DNA of 64,000 nt from Candidatus Zixiibacteriota bacterium (lineage in GTDB: Bacteria; Zixibacteria; MSB-5A5; GN15; JAAZOE01): contig JAGLON010000017.1 of the NCBI GenBank assembly GCA_023138975.1, forward strand, positions 1 to 64,000, written 5' to 3'. This document shows positions 54,959-62,641 of the stretch, piece after piece (position 1 is the first letter of the stretch; each line of letters begins with the position of its first letter). A program made the translations under genes and the position numbers. Below the pieces are notes generated by a model that was given only the letters and a program-made list of their open reading frames with translations, did not search any database and had not been told where the DNA came from.

Positions 54959-56689
54959 TCAGCCGTCGAAGAGAGCTATTGTTATCGGCCCTCGCGATTT
55001 AGACTGATTATACATGTACCCCGAAGCAATAATCCACTCACTGTTCGGCGTAATAGTCAAATTTAGATTCGGTTGGAACATCGAATGTTTGACATCCAAA
55101 GAATCCAAATCACCATTCTTGTCGTATTCGACCTTAAAGCCAGCCGTCAAATTAAGTTGACTTGAGGCCCGATAGGCCAAATTAAAATCAAGCTCGTGCT
55201 TATCAGTCGGTGTGGATGTAATACTCTGATAGCGCAAATCTTCACGCTGATAATAGTATATAAAACCGCTTGGAACCGCTAACTCTTCGCGTCCCCGCCT
55301 CTCAAATAATCCCCGGGCGGAAGTAAACGGATCCGAGGTTTTTTCAAAGCGATACTTAGCACGGATAGAATACTTCAATCCTTGACGATACTTGAACTTC
55401 AGCTGACCTGTCATAGTCTTGCTTGAATTATCACCGTCAATTATAGGATAGTCGCTTCGACTAACCTGCTTATAACCAGCCAAAAAGGCCAGTGTCATCT
55501 TCGGATTCATCCGTTTGATTAGCTCGGCTGAACCATCAAATGTCGTGCGGTCAAGCGCTGAATAACGGGTAATGTCAAAACTCGGCAAAACTTCATAACC
55601 GGAACGTCCTTCTCTAAAAGGAGCGAGATCGATAAATGGGTCCGTTTTGTTTATCTTACCAAACCCAAGTTTTGAAACCAGCCTCATTGACGGCGACAAC
55701 GGAGCCGTATAATTCACTTTTCCGTTATATACCTCACTCACCAGGCTTGTATTAGTGAAATTGACTTTTTTGTTTTCAACACGACTATAAATAAACGCAG
55801 CCGCGTAATGACCGCTCCCCAGTTTTCCCTTTGAGGAAACCTTGTGAGATAGCTTTTCCGTCTCCGGATAGCTGCCTATCGGAAGAGACTCATCCTCATA
55901 GTTTACCCGGGAACCAAACTCAGCGCCAGCACCGCCGTTAACCGGATGACGAGCGTCATCATACATAAAATATGCGTCCGGTGCCTTTGACTCGAATTTA
56001 CGATAGCCAAATGTATATGCCAGCTTCTGCGCATATACTTTGCCTTCCAGCCCCGCTTTAAAACTGTTCGTTTGTTTATCCACAGCTACTGACTGCGAAC
56101 CTAAATGACAGCTAAAGCAATGAGTACTTCCTGTTTCCTGGGCATTACCGGATTCTCTAATCATTCGGTGAGCGGTAATAAGGCGAACATCATTCTTTCT
56201 TGAAAGAAGCAGTTCAGCTTTACTTGATATTTCCTGGCGATGGATACTAAATTCTGTAATATCATCCAGGAACTCATGAGTGATTATCTTACCACCCGGG
56301 TTTGCTCCAACTAGCTCACGGGTTTCCATATTCTCAAGCAAATCCATACCGCTGTTTTTGGATAGTGAGCGGTATGAAAACTCAGCTTTGAACTTGTCTC
56401 CCACCTTTGTTTTCAACCGGCCATTGACATTTTCATAATCAAAATAGTCGGCGTCAAGGCGAAATACGCTGGAGCCGGTTTGAGAATAGTAATTCAGTTT
56501 AAACTCAGGAAAAAATTTGTCGCTTTGCAGTTTATATTCACCGACTTTGTTGGCATTATCTTTGAAATCCGTATAATGCCCGCCAAGCCATAATGAATAT
56601 GATGTTTCGCCTTCTCCAGTCTGCGCAAACATAGTCGTTGCGAAGAGGAGTAATAAGGCAAAACCGATAATTGATATGTTTCGATTCAT
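54959..56689 (-). CDS. MtrB/PioB-like outer-membrane beta-barrel of a decaheme conduit (N-terminal 576 residues; interrupted)
   Basis: The signal peptide is MNRNISIIGFALLLLFATTMFAQ. The mature protein consists of alternating amphipathic strands with periplasmic turns, for example DYFDYENVNGRLKTKVGDKF and YKQVSRSDYPIIDGD, as in MtrB/PioB-family barrels that sheath a decaheme cytochrome across the outer membrane. The gene lies 10 bp after a decaheme DmsE-type cytochrome gene, the standard partnership. The barrel also contains a CFSCH motif (Cys191, Cys194, His195), a possible extra heme c site in place of the CxxC of classical MtrB. A TGA ends the frame at 54959, but the same frame continues to 54497 with evident barrel sequence. 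A truncated product would lack its last ~150 residues and probably not insert. Confidence 0.75.
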   Translation of the reverse strand: MNRNISIIGFALLLLFATTMFAQTGEGETSYSLWLGGHYTDFKDNANKVGEYKLQSDKFFPEFKLNYYSQTGSSVFRLDADYFDYENVNGRLKTKVGDKFKAEFSYRSLSKNSGMDLLENMETRELVGANPGGKIITHEFLDDITEFSIHRQEISSKAELLLSRKNDVRLITAHRMIRESGNAQETGSTHCFSCHLGSQSVAVDKQTNSFKAGLEGKVYAQKLAYTFGYRKFESKAPDAYFMYDDARHPVNGGAGAEFGSRVNYEDESLPIGSYPETEKLSHKVSSKGKLGSGHYAAAFIYSRVENKKVNFTNTSLVSEVYNGKVNYTAPLSPSMRLVSKLGFGKINKTDPFIDLAPFREGRSGYEVLPSFDITRYSALDRTTFDGSAELIKRMNPKMTLAFLAGYKQVSRSDYPIIDGDNSSKTMTGQLKFKYRQGLKYSIRAKYRFEKTSDPFTSARGLFERRGREELAVPSGFIYYYQREDLRYQSITSTPTDKHELDFNLAYRASSQLNLTAGFKVEYDKNGDLDSLDVKHSMFQPNLNLTITPNSEWIIASGYMYNQSKSRGPITIALFDG

Positions 56690-56699
56690 ACCTTCTCCC

Positions 56700-57647
56700 T
56701 TACCTGGTTAAAGCATTTCCACTGGTCGTAATCGCCTGTGACGGATGATCAGAACCGTGGATCATTGTGTGACATTGAGTACATTTGGTTAACATGGCTT
56801 TCTTAAAGCCATCATGCGATGAGACACCTGCGCGTTCAGGAGCCTGAGGAACCGAAAAGTCCCCTTCGACACCCTCAATGCTGGCATGGAAATGCATGGA
56901 ATGACAATTAAGACATAACGCCGGTTCAGTTTGTTTCAACAGATTATCAGCAATCGCCCCATGAGGCGTGTGACAAATCATACAGTCTTCTTCAACCGGT
57001 GCATGCTCATAAACAAACGGACCTTCCTTGTCGGCATGACAAGAAAAACATAACTCACGACCAGAATCATCCATCGCCAGTTCAACCGTCCCGCCGTGCA
57101 CATTATGACAATCAAGGCATTCGATTTTCCCTTCGGCTATAGGATGACGCGAAGGCATGTGAGTCGCCGCGCGCACATCACTGTGACAGGTGTAGCACAG
57201 GTCCGGAGTGGCAGCAACGCTGCCGTGTTGGGCGGATGTATGCACCTTGTGACAACTGGCACAAGAAACGCCGGCGGCCCGATGTGAAGAAAATGCCCAA
57301 TCATCAAACTGATGGCCGCTATGACAATTCATGCAGGTCTCCTGACCGTCGAATTGACCCATTTTGGCCGGATTGATGATACTTGCCGCATCACCTTCCT
57401 CAATGTGGGCATCACCCGAACCATGACATGACTCACAACTATACTCCCCGTCGGACGTTCCCATAAGATAAATCCCATGCGTCGTCGCGGCGTAGCTGTC
57501 GCCAATGTCCTCATGGCAAGCCATGCAATCGTCGTTGGAAACCGCCGCGTTTGCACTGACCGCAAACAGCAACAGACCCGCAATGATTACAAAAACGCCT
57601 ACCAGAGTAATCCGCCTTGCCTTTGGTTTGTGAACGAACTTCATCAT
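56700..57647 (-). CDS. DmsE/MtrA-family decaheme cytochrome c
   Basis: The protein has 315 residues. The signal peptide (LVGVFVIIAGLLLFAVSANA) is followed by exactly ten CxxCH motifs: CMACH, CESCH, CMNCH, CASCH, CYTCH, CLDCH, CFSCH, CMICH, CLNCH and CTQCH. Distal His ligands occur in patterns such as SSHRAAGVSC and SRHPIAEGKIEC, typical of DmsE/MtrA/PioA. It would span the outer membrane inside the neighbouring barrel and carry electrons between periplasm and exterior. It is the first gene of the four-gene cytochrome operon. AGGGAGT lies immediately before the tandem ATG codons, so the second ATG (57644) is an equally good start. The operator-like palindrome lies 35 bp upstream. Confidence 0.93.
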   Translation of the reverse strand: MMKFVHKPKARRITLVGVFVIIAGLLLFAVSANAAVSNDDCMACHEDIGDSYAATTHGIYLMGTSDGEYSCESCHGSGDAHIEEGDAASIINPAKMGQFDGQETCMNCHSGHQFDDWAFSSHRAAGVSCASCHKVHTSAQHGSVAATPDLCYTCHSDVRAATHMPSRHPIAEGKIECLDCHNVHGGTVELAMDDSGRELCFSCHADKEGPFVYEHAPVEEDCMICHTPHGAIADNLLKQTEPALCLNCHSMHFHASIEGVEGDFSVPQAPERAGVSSHDGFKKAMLTKCTQCHTMIHGSDHPSQAITTSGNALTR

Positions 57648-57660
57648 ACTCCCTAATCTT

Positions 57661-57700
57661 GTTAGTGAACGATTACTACCGTTAGTTATCGCTCACTAAC
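57661..57700. promoter_or_regulatory. Operator-like inverted repeat upstream of cytochrome operon
   Basis: Two 18-bp arms (57661-57678 and 57683-57700) form an imperfect inverted repeat, GTTAGTGAACGATTACTA against TAGTTATCGCTCACTAAC, with two mismatches. Within it, 57682-57699 (TTAGTTATCGCTCACTAA) matches 15 of 18 positions of the perfect-arm palindrome in front of the tetR-like gene (58375-58392). It sits 35 bp upstream of the decaheme gene start, a position suited to repression. Confidence 0.65.
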
Positions 57701-57769
57701 TATTTACCTTTACCTGTTTATCTATCTCTGCTCATAAGAACATTCAATTTTCAAACTGGATGCAGCCCC

Positions 57770-58354
57770 TTAAGTTGTCAGCCCTTTTATAAAAATTGGC
57801 ACATTGTTGGAAATCACTTCTTCAGGTTTATAAATTTTGCCCTGATACCCCTTCCATAACGATGCGCCCATAGCACAGTCAAAAACCATTCCGACAAAAC
57901 AACGAGCGGTAATTTCATTGTTCTTATCAATGATTTTCCCCTCATCATGAAGACGATTTAGTTGAGAAATAAGAAAATCTACGTACGGCCCGCGAACATC
58001 GCGGAACACCTGGCGAGCCTTGCGATGTTCTCGAAGAGTTGAATAAAGAAGCAGACGATATAACTCACGATTGGAATTGAAAAATCTCAGTATATGAGAT
58101 GCTAATCCCTTTAAGATCGCTTCAAGCTCAGACTCGTTCCGTAGCTCCTTAAAGATTTCTTCATGTTTTAGAAACTTCTTTAATGAATCAAGAACCGCCC
58201 CATAAATGGCGTCTTTGGAACTGAAATGACGGTATAATGCAGGTTCTGTTATACCGCAGGCATTGGCCAATTGCTTTATTGTTACCTTATCATAGCCGTA
58301 TTGACTAAAAAGCGTTGTTGCTTCCTGTAATATCTGGCCTTTCCGGTCACCCAC
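57770..58354 (-). CDS. TetR/AcrR-family transcriptional regulator
   Basis: The protein has 194 residues. The N-terminal helix-turn-helix (~8-55) contains ILQEATTLFSQYGYDKVTIKQLA, ACGITEPALYRHFSSKDAIY, the family hallmark. A helical ligand-binding and dimerisation domain of ordinary length follows. The start is a GTG at 58354 with GAGG six bases upstream. A palindrome (58375-58392) lies 21 bp before the start, and a near copy lies in front of the cytochrome operon, which begins 122 bp downstream on the same strand. The likely role is autoregulated repression of the electron-conduit genes. The inducer is unknown. Confidence 0.9.
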   Translation of the reverse strand: MGDRKGQILQEATTLFSQYGYDKVTIKQLANACGITEPALYRHFSSKDAIYGAVLDSLKKFLKHEEIFKELRNESELEAILKGLASHILRFFNSNRELYRLLLYSTLREHRKARQVFRDVRGPYVDFLISQLNRLHDEGKIIDKNNEITARCFVGMVFDCAMGASLWKGYQGKIYKPEEVISNNVPIFIKGLTT

Positions 58355-58374
58355 AATTTACCTCGCCCGATTGT

Positions 58375-58392
58375 TTAGTTAGCACTAACTAA
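58375..58392. promoter_or_regulatory. Palindromic operator upstream of the tetR-like gene
   Basis: TTAGTTAGCACTAACTAA has perfect 8-bp arms around a central CA, typical for a TetR-family dimer. It is placed to cover the tetR promoter or leader, which implies autoregulation. A related site at 57682-57699 precedes the cytochrome operon. Confidence 0.7.
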
Positions 58393-58432
58393 CTAAGTTA
58401 TCGGAAAAATAGCAAGAGGAAATTAACGTTTT

Positions 58433-58450
58433 TGTGACATTTTTGTGACA
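58433..58450 (-). promoter_or_regulatory. Pho-box-like tandem repeat
   Basis: On the minus strand TGTCACA is repeated with 11-bp spacing (TGTCACAAAAATGTCACA), followed by an A-run. The unit, spacing and AT-rich spacer match the general form of PhoB boxes (CTGTCAT repeats). It lies between the tetR-like gene (minus) and the DUF547 lipoprotein gene (plus). No phosphate-uptake gene is visible in the window, and another OmpR-family regulator could be the true binder. Confidence 0.4.
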
Positions 58451-58637
58451 CTTTTCACTTACAATCCTTGTAAACCGTTGAGAACTATCAGAGTGATTGC
58501 AATTATTAGCCTTGACTGAGAAAATAGAGCATTATTGATTTTTCCTCTCCTGAGCTATCGAAACTACATTTTTTCGATGACTTTGTAAGTAAATTTCCCG
58601 ATATTCAGGCGTCAATAAAAAACCCGGGAGAAGGCAC

Positions 58638-59444
58638 ATGAAAAGAGTAATTGGTATTATTATTGTAGGATTGTTAATCGTCAGTTGCGGTGGAGAAACT
58701 CAGACAAAAAAGAACTCAAACTTAAATTTACAACCAATCGATCACCAATGGGTCGATTATGCGTCACTGCTTACCGACTATGTTTCCGAGGGTTTGGTCG
58801 ATTATAAAACGATGAAAGCGGATCGCGCTCGAGTTGATGCTCTAATTTCAACCATTGCCTCGGCCGATATCTCGGAAGTTTCAAAAGACCGTCAACTGAC
58901 CTTTTATATTAACTCCTACAACATTATAACATTGCGATCAATAGTCGATGCCTATCCGGTTAAGTCGATTAAGGACATTGACGGTGTCTGGAAGAAGAAA
59001 AAATGGACTGTTTCCGGGCGGGAAGTAACCCTCAATGAGCTTGAAAACGATATCATTCGTGAGGAATTCTCAGAACCGAGGATTCACTTTGCACTGGTCT
59101 GCGCCGCCAAAGGCTGCCCGCCGCTAATCTCAGTTCCGTATCTCGGAGATATTCTCAGGCAACAACTGGCCAAATCCGGTAAACAGTATGTCACCAACAC
59201 CAAATTCAACTGGATCGATACAGATAACAAAACTATCGGATTATCGCAGTTGTTTGAATGGTACGGAGAGGATTTTCACGAGAAATACTATATTCCCGCG
59301 ACACTATTGACGCTCTGTCAGGAAGATAACGCCAGCGTTAATTATATTCTCAGTCATTATCCGAAAGACAGACAAGAAGCTCTCAGAGCAATCAATTTCA
59401 GCGTCAAGTATCTAAAATATGATTGGTCCTTAAACGAAAAATAG
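58638..59444 (+). CDS. DUF547-domain lipoprotein
   Basis: This 268-residue protein has a lipoprotein signal (GIIIVGLLIVSCGGE, Cys17 as the lipidation site). A DUF547 domain follows, with landmarks QLTFYINSYNIITLR, SIKDIDGVWKKKKWTVSG, TLNELENDIIRE, PRIHFALVCAAKGCPPL and FEWYGEDF. DUF547 has a papain/transglutaminase-like appearance, and its conserved Cys and His are present (CAAKGCP, RIHFALV). Its biochemical role is not established. GGGAGAAGG precedes the ATG. It stands alone, divergent from tetR, and ends at a bidirectional hairpin. Confidence 0.88.
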   Translation: MKRVIGIIIVGLLIVSCGGETQTKKNSNLNLQPIDHQWVDYASLLTDYVSEGLVDYKTMKADRARVDALISTIASADISEVSKDRQLTFYINSYNIITLRSIVDAYPVKSIKDIDGVWKKKKWTVSGREVTLNELENDIIREEFSEPRIHFALVCAAKGCPPLISVPYLGDILRQQLAKSGKQYVTNTKFNWIDTDNKTIGLSQLFEWYGEDFHEKYYIPATLLTLCQEDNASVNYILSHYPKDRQEALRAINFSVKYLKYDWSLNEK

Positions 59445-59452
59445 ATTAAAAA

Positions 59453-59478
59453 AACCGGCGCGGACAGCCGCGCCGGTT
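59453..59478. terminator. Bidirectional terminator hairpin
   Basis: The 11-bp stem AACCGGCGCGG/CCGCGCCGGTT with a 4-nt loop has an A-run on its left, serving as T-tract for the minus strand. It separates the convergent DUF547 and dockerin genes. The stem core is the same as that of the hairpin at 61325-61348. Confidence 0.75.
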
Positions 59479-59484
59479 AGGCAA

Positions 59485-61170
59485 TTAGTCGATACTACCA
59501 CATTCAGGTGGCTGACCACCTTTGAATATATAATTGATAAGGAAAACCACATCTCCAATATTGACGGCTCCATCAATATTAACATCGGCTTCGGCCATGC
59601 ACGGTGGCGGTGGACCTCCTCTAAATATATAGTCTATTAAATAGACAGCATCACCGAGATTAACCTCACCATCATGATTGACATCTCCGGGAAGAATACA
59701 ACAACTTGGATTTACATAGACTTCGTGATTTTCAGCCCACTGGTATGTCTTTTCCATTTCAGCAAGAAAATCACTTAAACCTGATTTACCGGTTGATATT
59801 ACCTGAAGAATATCTATCGTATCTGAAACAGATATATCATACACACCATACGTTATCAGGGTCGATAAATCTACAGCAACAGAATCAGGACTGGAAGAGT
59901 TATATAAGCTGTAGCCCTCGCTACCCCGCATCAGCTCATAAACCGGCCCGGCCGGTAATGGGGCTTCAGGTCCAAAAGGTCCACTTGTAAAAGTCCAGGT
60001 TGCATTATCAAGGGTCATCGCATTTTGTGGCATCTGAAAAGTCATGATACCGGCGAAACGATCATCTTCGAGCTGTCCGCAATCACCATTGGTTGTATCG
60101 TCATACTCATATCCCTGTTGATAAATAACACCATTTGCAAGGTCAAATCCGGATGTATTCCTATTTATCGAATCAGATGGTACATCCCAATCAAAGAAAC
60201 AGCCCAGTGCGACGTTGTTCAACGTTTCATCAGTATTATTGTAAAACCTAAACTTCTGTACAATACCTTCGCACGTATCCGGAGCAGTCGGAACATAATA
60301 GCTCAGAATGCACCCGATAGATTGGCCCGCCGTAACAAACTCGGTAGTAACAACAACCATAGATGGATCCGATATTGAATCAATCTCAGGTTCCTTGATG
60401 GCTCGATAGCTGTCTTTTGGCACATATTCAAACCCGGATAAATGAGACAGCAACGTATCATTCCCATCGATGCGACTGACCAGCGGTACGCCATCGTAAA
60501 GATATATTTTTGGATCCGTTTCACTCGTGAAAGTATCACAATCATCGATATAATCCAGTGATTGATTTGGCGTATCTAGTCCGCTACCACCATGAGAGTT
60601 AACCACTAACTGTTTACATGTTGTTGCGAGAACACTCAACAGAGGCCAATAATCTTCATGGCCAACAATCAGACAAACAGGAATCACCCGCAAGCTGTCG
60701 TCGGCTTCGTGATGAATTGAAATAGTACACTCCCACGATGTGCCGGCCTCAGCTCCCGCCGGAATACTAAAGGTTAGATCATTTGCAAACTGTCCTTCGG
60801 CTGGAATAATACCCGAAACAAAAGCGGGCACCACCCATCCGTCGCCATCTATATAATCAATTGTAAGAGTAAAACTATTTGGCAGAAGACAGTTATTGTA
60901 CATAACAAAGTCAACTATCGTATCCGGTTGGCTGTGGAATAACACTAAAGGCTCACTTGAAGTACAAGACCACATACCATCTACATAATTATCACTATAG
61001 CACTCGCCGCTTGACACCGTCGCTCCGCGGGCAGGATTCAGGGCAGGAGTAAAAACTATCTTTCCGTGAGGTTTCTCAAACGGTTGGCTGGCGGCTGTAC
61101 TTGGTGTTGACATGAGGGATAGAACTAAAACTGAGGTGAGGAGAGATATTGTTAAAAATCGAAACAACAT
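59485..61170 (-). CDS. Secreted protein of unknown family with C-terminal dockerin-like repeats (long paralogue)
   Basis: This 561-residue protein has a signal peptide (FLTISLLTSVLVLSLMSTPSTAA). An extra ~165-residue N-terminal beta-rich domain is absent from its two paralogues. The shared core (~180-490) has the signatures SLDYIDDCDTF, APDTCEGIVQKFRFYNN, CFFDWDVPSD and GDCGQLEDDRFAGI. The end is a two-repeat dockerin type I-like module (GDVNHDGEVNLGDAVYLIDYIF and ADVNIDGAVNIGDVVFLINYIF), with the Asp/Asn pattern of calcium loops. I do not recognise the core family. AGGAGG precedes the ATG. The dockerin suggests attachment to a surface partner; no cohesin is present in the window. Confidence 0.82.
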   Translation of the reverse strand: MLFRFLTISLLTSVLVLSLMSTPSTAASQPFEKPHGKIVFTPALNPARGATVSSGECYSDNYVDGMWSCTSSEPLVLFHSQPDTIVDFVMYNNCLLPNSFTLTIDYIDGDGWVVPAFVSGIIPAEGQFANDLTFSIPAGAEAGTSWECTISIHHEADDSLRVIPVCLIVGHEDYWPLLSVLATTCKQLVVNSHGGSGLDTPNQSLDYIDDCDTFTSETDPKIYLYDGVPLVSRIDGNDTLLSHLSGFEYVPKDSYRAIKEPEIDSISDPSMVVVTTEFVTAGQSIGCILSYYVPTAPDTCEGIVQKFRFYNNTDETLNNVALGCFFDWDVPSDSINRNTSGFDLANGVIYQQGYEYDDTTNGDCGQLEDDRFAGIMTFQMPQNAMTLDNATWTFTSGPFGPEAPLPAGPVYELMRGSEGYSLYNSSSPDSVAVDLSTLITYGVYDISVSDTIDILQVISTGKSGLSDFLAEMEKTYQWAENHEVYVNPSCCILPGDVNHDGEVNLGDAVYLIDYIFRGGPPPPCMAEADVNIDGAVNIGDVVFLINYIFKGGQPPECGSID

Positions 61171-61324
61171 ACTGCCTCCTTCGCACTAATAATTAATTAT
61201 CATTTATTGGAATTGAAACCCGTACCCAAAGCTTATTATTAATATACCTTACAATCAGATATTTTGCAAATAATATTACCTTATATAGAGACGAATTAAG
61301 TACTTAATTGTGAAGCGTACTCTA

Positions 61325-61348
61325 ACCGGCGCGGACATCCGCGCCGGT
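61325..61348. terminator. GC-rich hairpin after second dockerin gene
   Basis: The 11-bp perfect stem ACCGGCGCGGA/TCCGCGCCGGT has a 2-nt spacer and is framed by ACTCT/AGAGT. It directly follows the stop of the gene at 61357 on the minus strand. There is no clear T-tract, so it may be a processing or stabilising hairpin. The remaining 61171-61324 gap is AT-rich and must hold the promoter of the long paralogue. Confidence 0.5.
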
Positions 61349-61356
61349 AAGAGTAA

Positions 61357-62604
61357 TTAATCTATACCACCGCAATCGGGTGTTGGACCGCCTTTAAAAC
61401 AGTACCCAATAATATATACACCGTCACCGACATTGACGCTACCATCAGTATTAGCATCACCTTCAGAAAGACATGGAGGCATTTGACCTCCCTTGAATGC
61501 ATAACTGATTAGAAAAACGGCATCCCCGAGATTGCAACTGCCGTCATTGTTAGCATCACCGCCCATGCCAATACAACAGTAACCATTATAAAGACTATTA
61601 TTAACAGCCCACTGACGGGTTTTTAACAGTTCATCGTGAAAATCATCAACACCAGATTTGCCGGTTGAAATTACTTGAATAATATCAATAGTATCTGAAA
61701 CTTCCATACGATATACATTAAATGTGATCAGTGTCGATAAATCCACCGCGATAGAATCCGGGTCAGGCGAAGAGTATTGAGAAAAGAGCCATCCACTTCT
61801 CATAAGATTGTAAACAGCACCGGCCGGCAATGGGGCCTCAGCTCCAAACGGCCCGGTATCATAAACCCAAGTTGCGTTATCAAGGGTCATAGCATTTCTG
61901 GGAATAGGAGCAAGAGAAATGATTCCAGCAAAACGATCGTTTTCGAGTTGCCCGCAGTCACCGTTGGTGTCATTGTCATACTCAAACCCCTGTTGATAGA
62001 TCATATCCTCATAAGGATTGACAATATCGCCTGAGGTATTATCCCTCCCAGAATCTGAAGGGACATCCCAATCGAGAAAATAGCCAAGGGCAACGTTATT
62101 CTGTGTTTCATCGGTATTATTATAGAACCGGAATCGCTGGACAATACCCTCACACGTATCCGGGGCAGTCGGAGCAAAGTACTCTAAAATACATCCAATT
62201 GAAGAATCTGCCGTGATAAACTCACAAGTCGCTATAACCATTGCCGGATCAGAAATTGAATCAATGACCACATCGCTCAGCGGTATTAAGGCGTTGCTAT
62301 CACCCGGTTGAGTATCATACATGTGATAAATAAGAGTATCAACCCCATTAAAACGAGCAACTATCGGAGTACCAACATTCAAATAGATTGACGCATTCGT
62401 CTCAGTTGAAAATGTATCACAGTCATCTATATAATCGAGAGATGCGTCTTCGGTATTGTTACTTATAAGTCCCGAATTATAAACCCTGAGACTTTTGCAG
62501 GCTGTTGAAATAACTCCATCCTCAGCAGAATACGCTGATGAAATAGTAAAAAGCATTAATATAAATAAGAGAGAAAAAGCCATTGAGACTAATCTTAATA
62601 ACAT
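61357..62604 (-). CDS. Secreted protein of unknown family with C-terminal dockerin-like repeats (paralogue 2)
   Basis: This 415-residue protein has a signal peptide (LVSMAFSLLFILMLFTISSAYSA). The same core as its neighbours follows: CKSLRVYN, SLDYIDDCDTF, IGCILEYFAPTAPDTCEGI, YFLDWDVPSDS and GDCGQLENDRFAGI. A dockerin-like pair (GDANNDGSCNLGDAVFLISY and GDANTDGSVNVGDGVYIIGY) closes the protein. AAGGAG precedes the ATG. It begins 37 bp after the third paralogue ends, so the two are likely co-transcribed. An 89-nt block is identical with that gene. The family is unknown to me; conserved Cys pairs suggest disulfides and export. Confidence 0.82.
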   Translation of the reverse strand: MLLRLVSMAFSLLFILMLFTISSAYSAEDGVISTACKSLRVYNSGLISNNTEDASLDYIDDCDTFSTETNASIYLNVGTPIVARFNGVDTLIYHMYDTQPGDSNALIPLSDVVIDSISDPAMVIATCEFITADSSIGCILEYFAPTAPDTCEGIVQRFRFYNNTDETQNNVALGYFLDWDVPSDSGRDNTSGDIVNPYEDMIYQQGFEYDNDTNGDCGQLENDRFAGIISLAPIPRNAMTLDNATWVYDTGPFGAEAPLPAGAVYNLMRSGWLFSQYSSPDPDSIAVDLSTLITFNVYRMEVSDTIDIIQVISTGKSGVDDFHDELLKTRQWAVNNSLYNGYCCIGMGGDANNDGSCNLGDAVFLISYAFKGGQMPPCLSEGDANTDGSVNVGDGVYIIGYCFKGGPTPDCGGID

Positions 62605-62641
62605 ATTTAGCTCCTTGCTAAATTACTTACCAGCATAAATA

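Noticed and set aside
54959-54961. In-frame UGA as selenocysteine or altered genetic code
   Set aside because: Many neighbouring genes end in TGA (e.g. the ATGA overlaps at 13299 and 18014), so the code is standard. No good SECIS-like stem-loop follows, and the site shows no Cys-like catalytic context. Readthrough cannot be excluded but is not supported.
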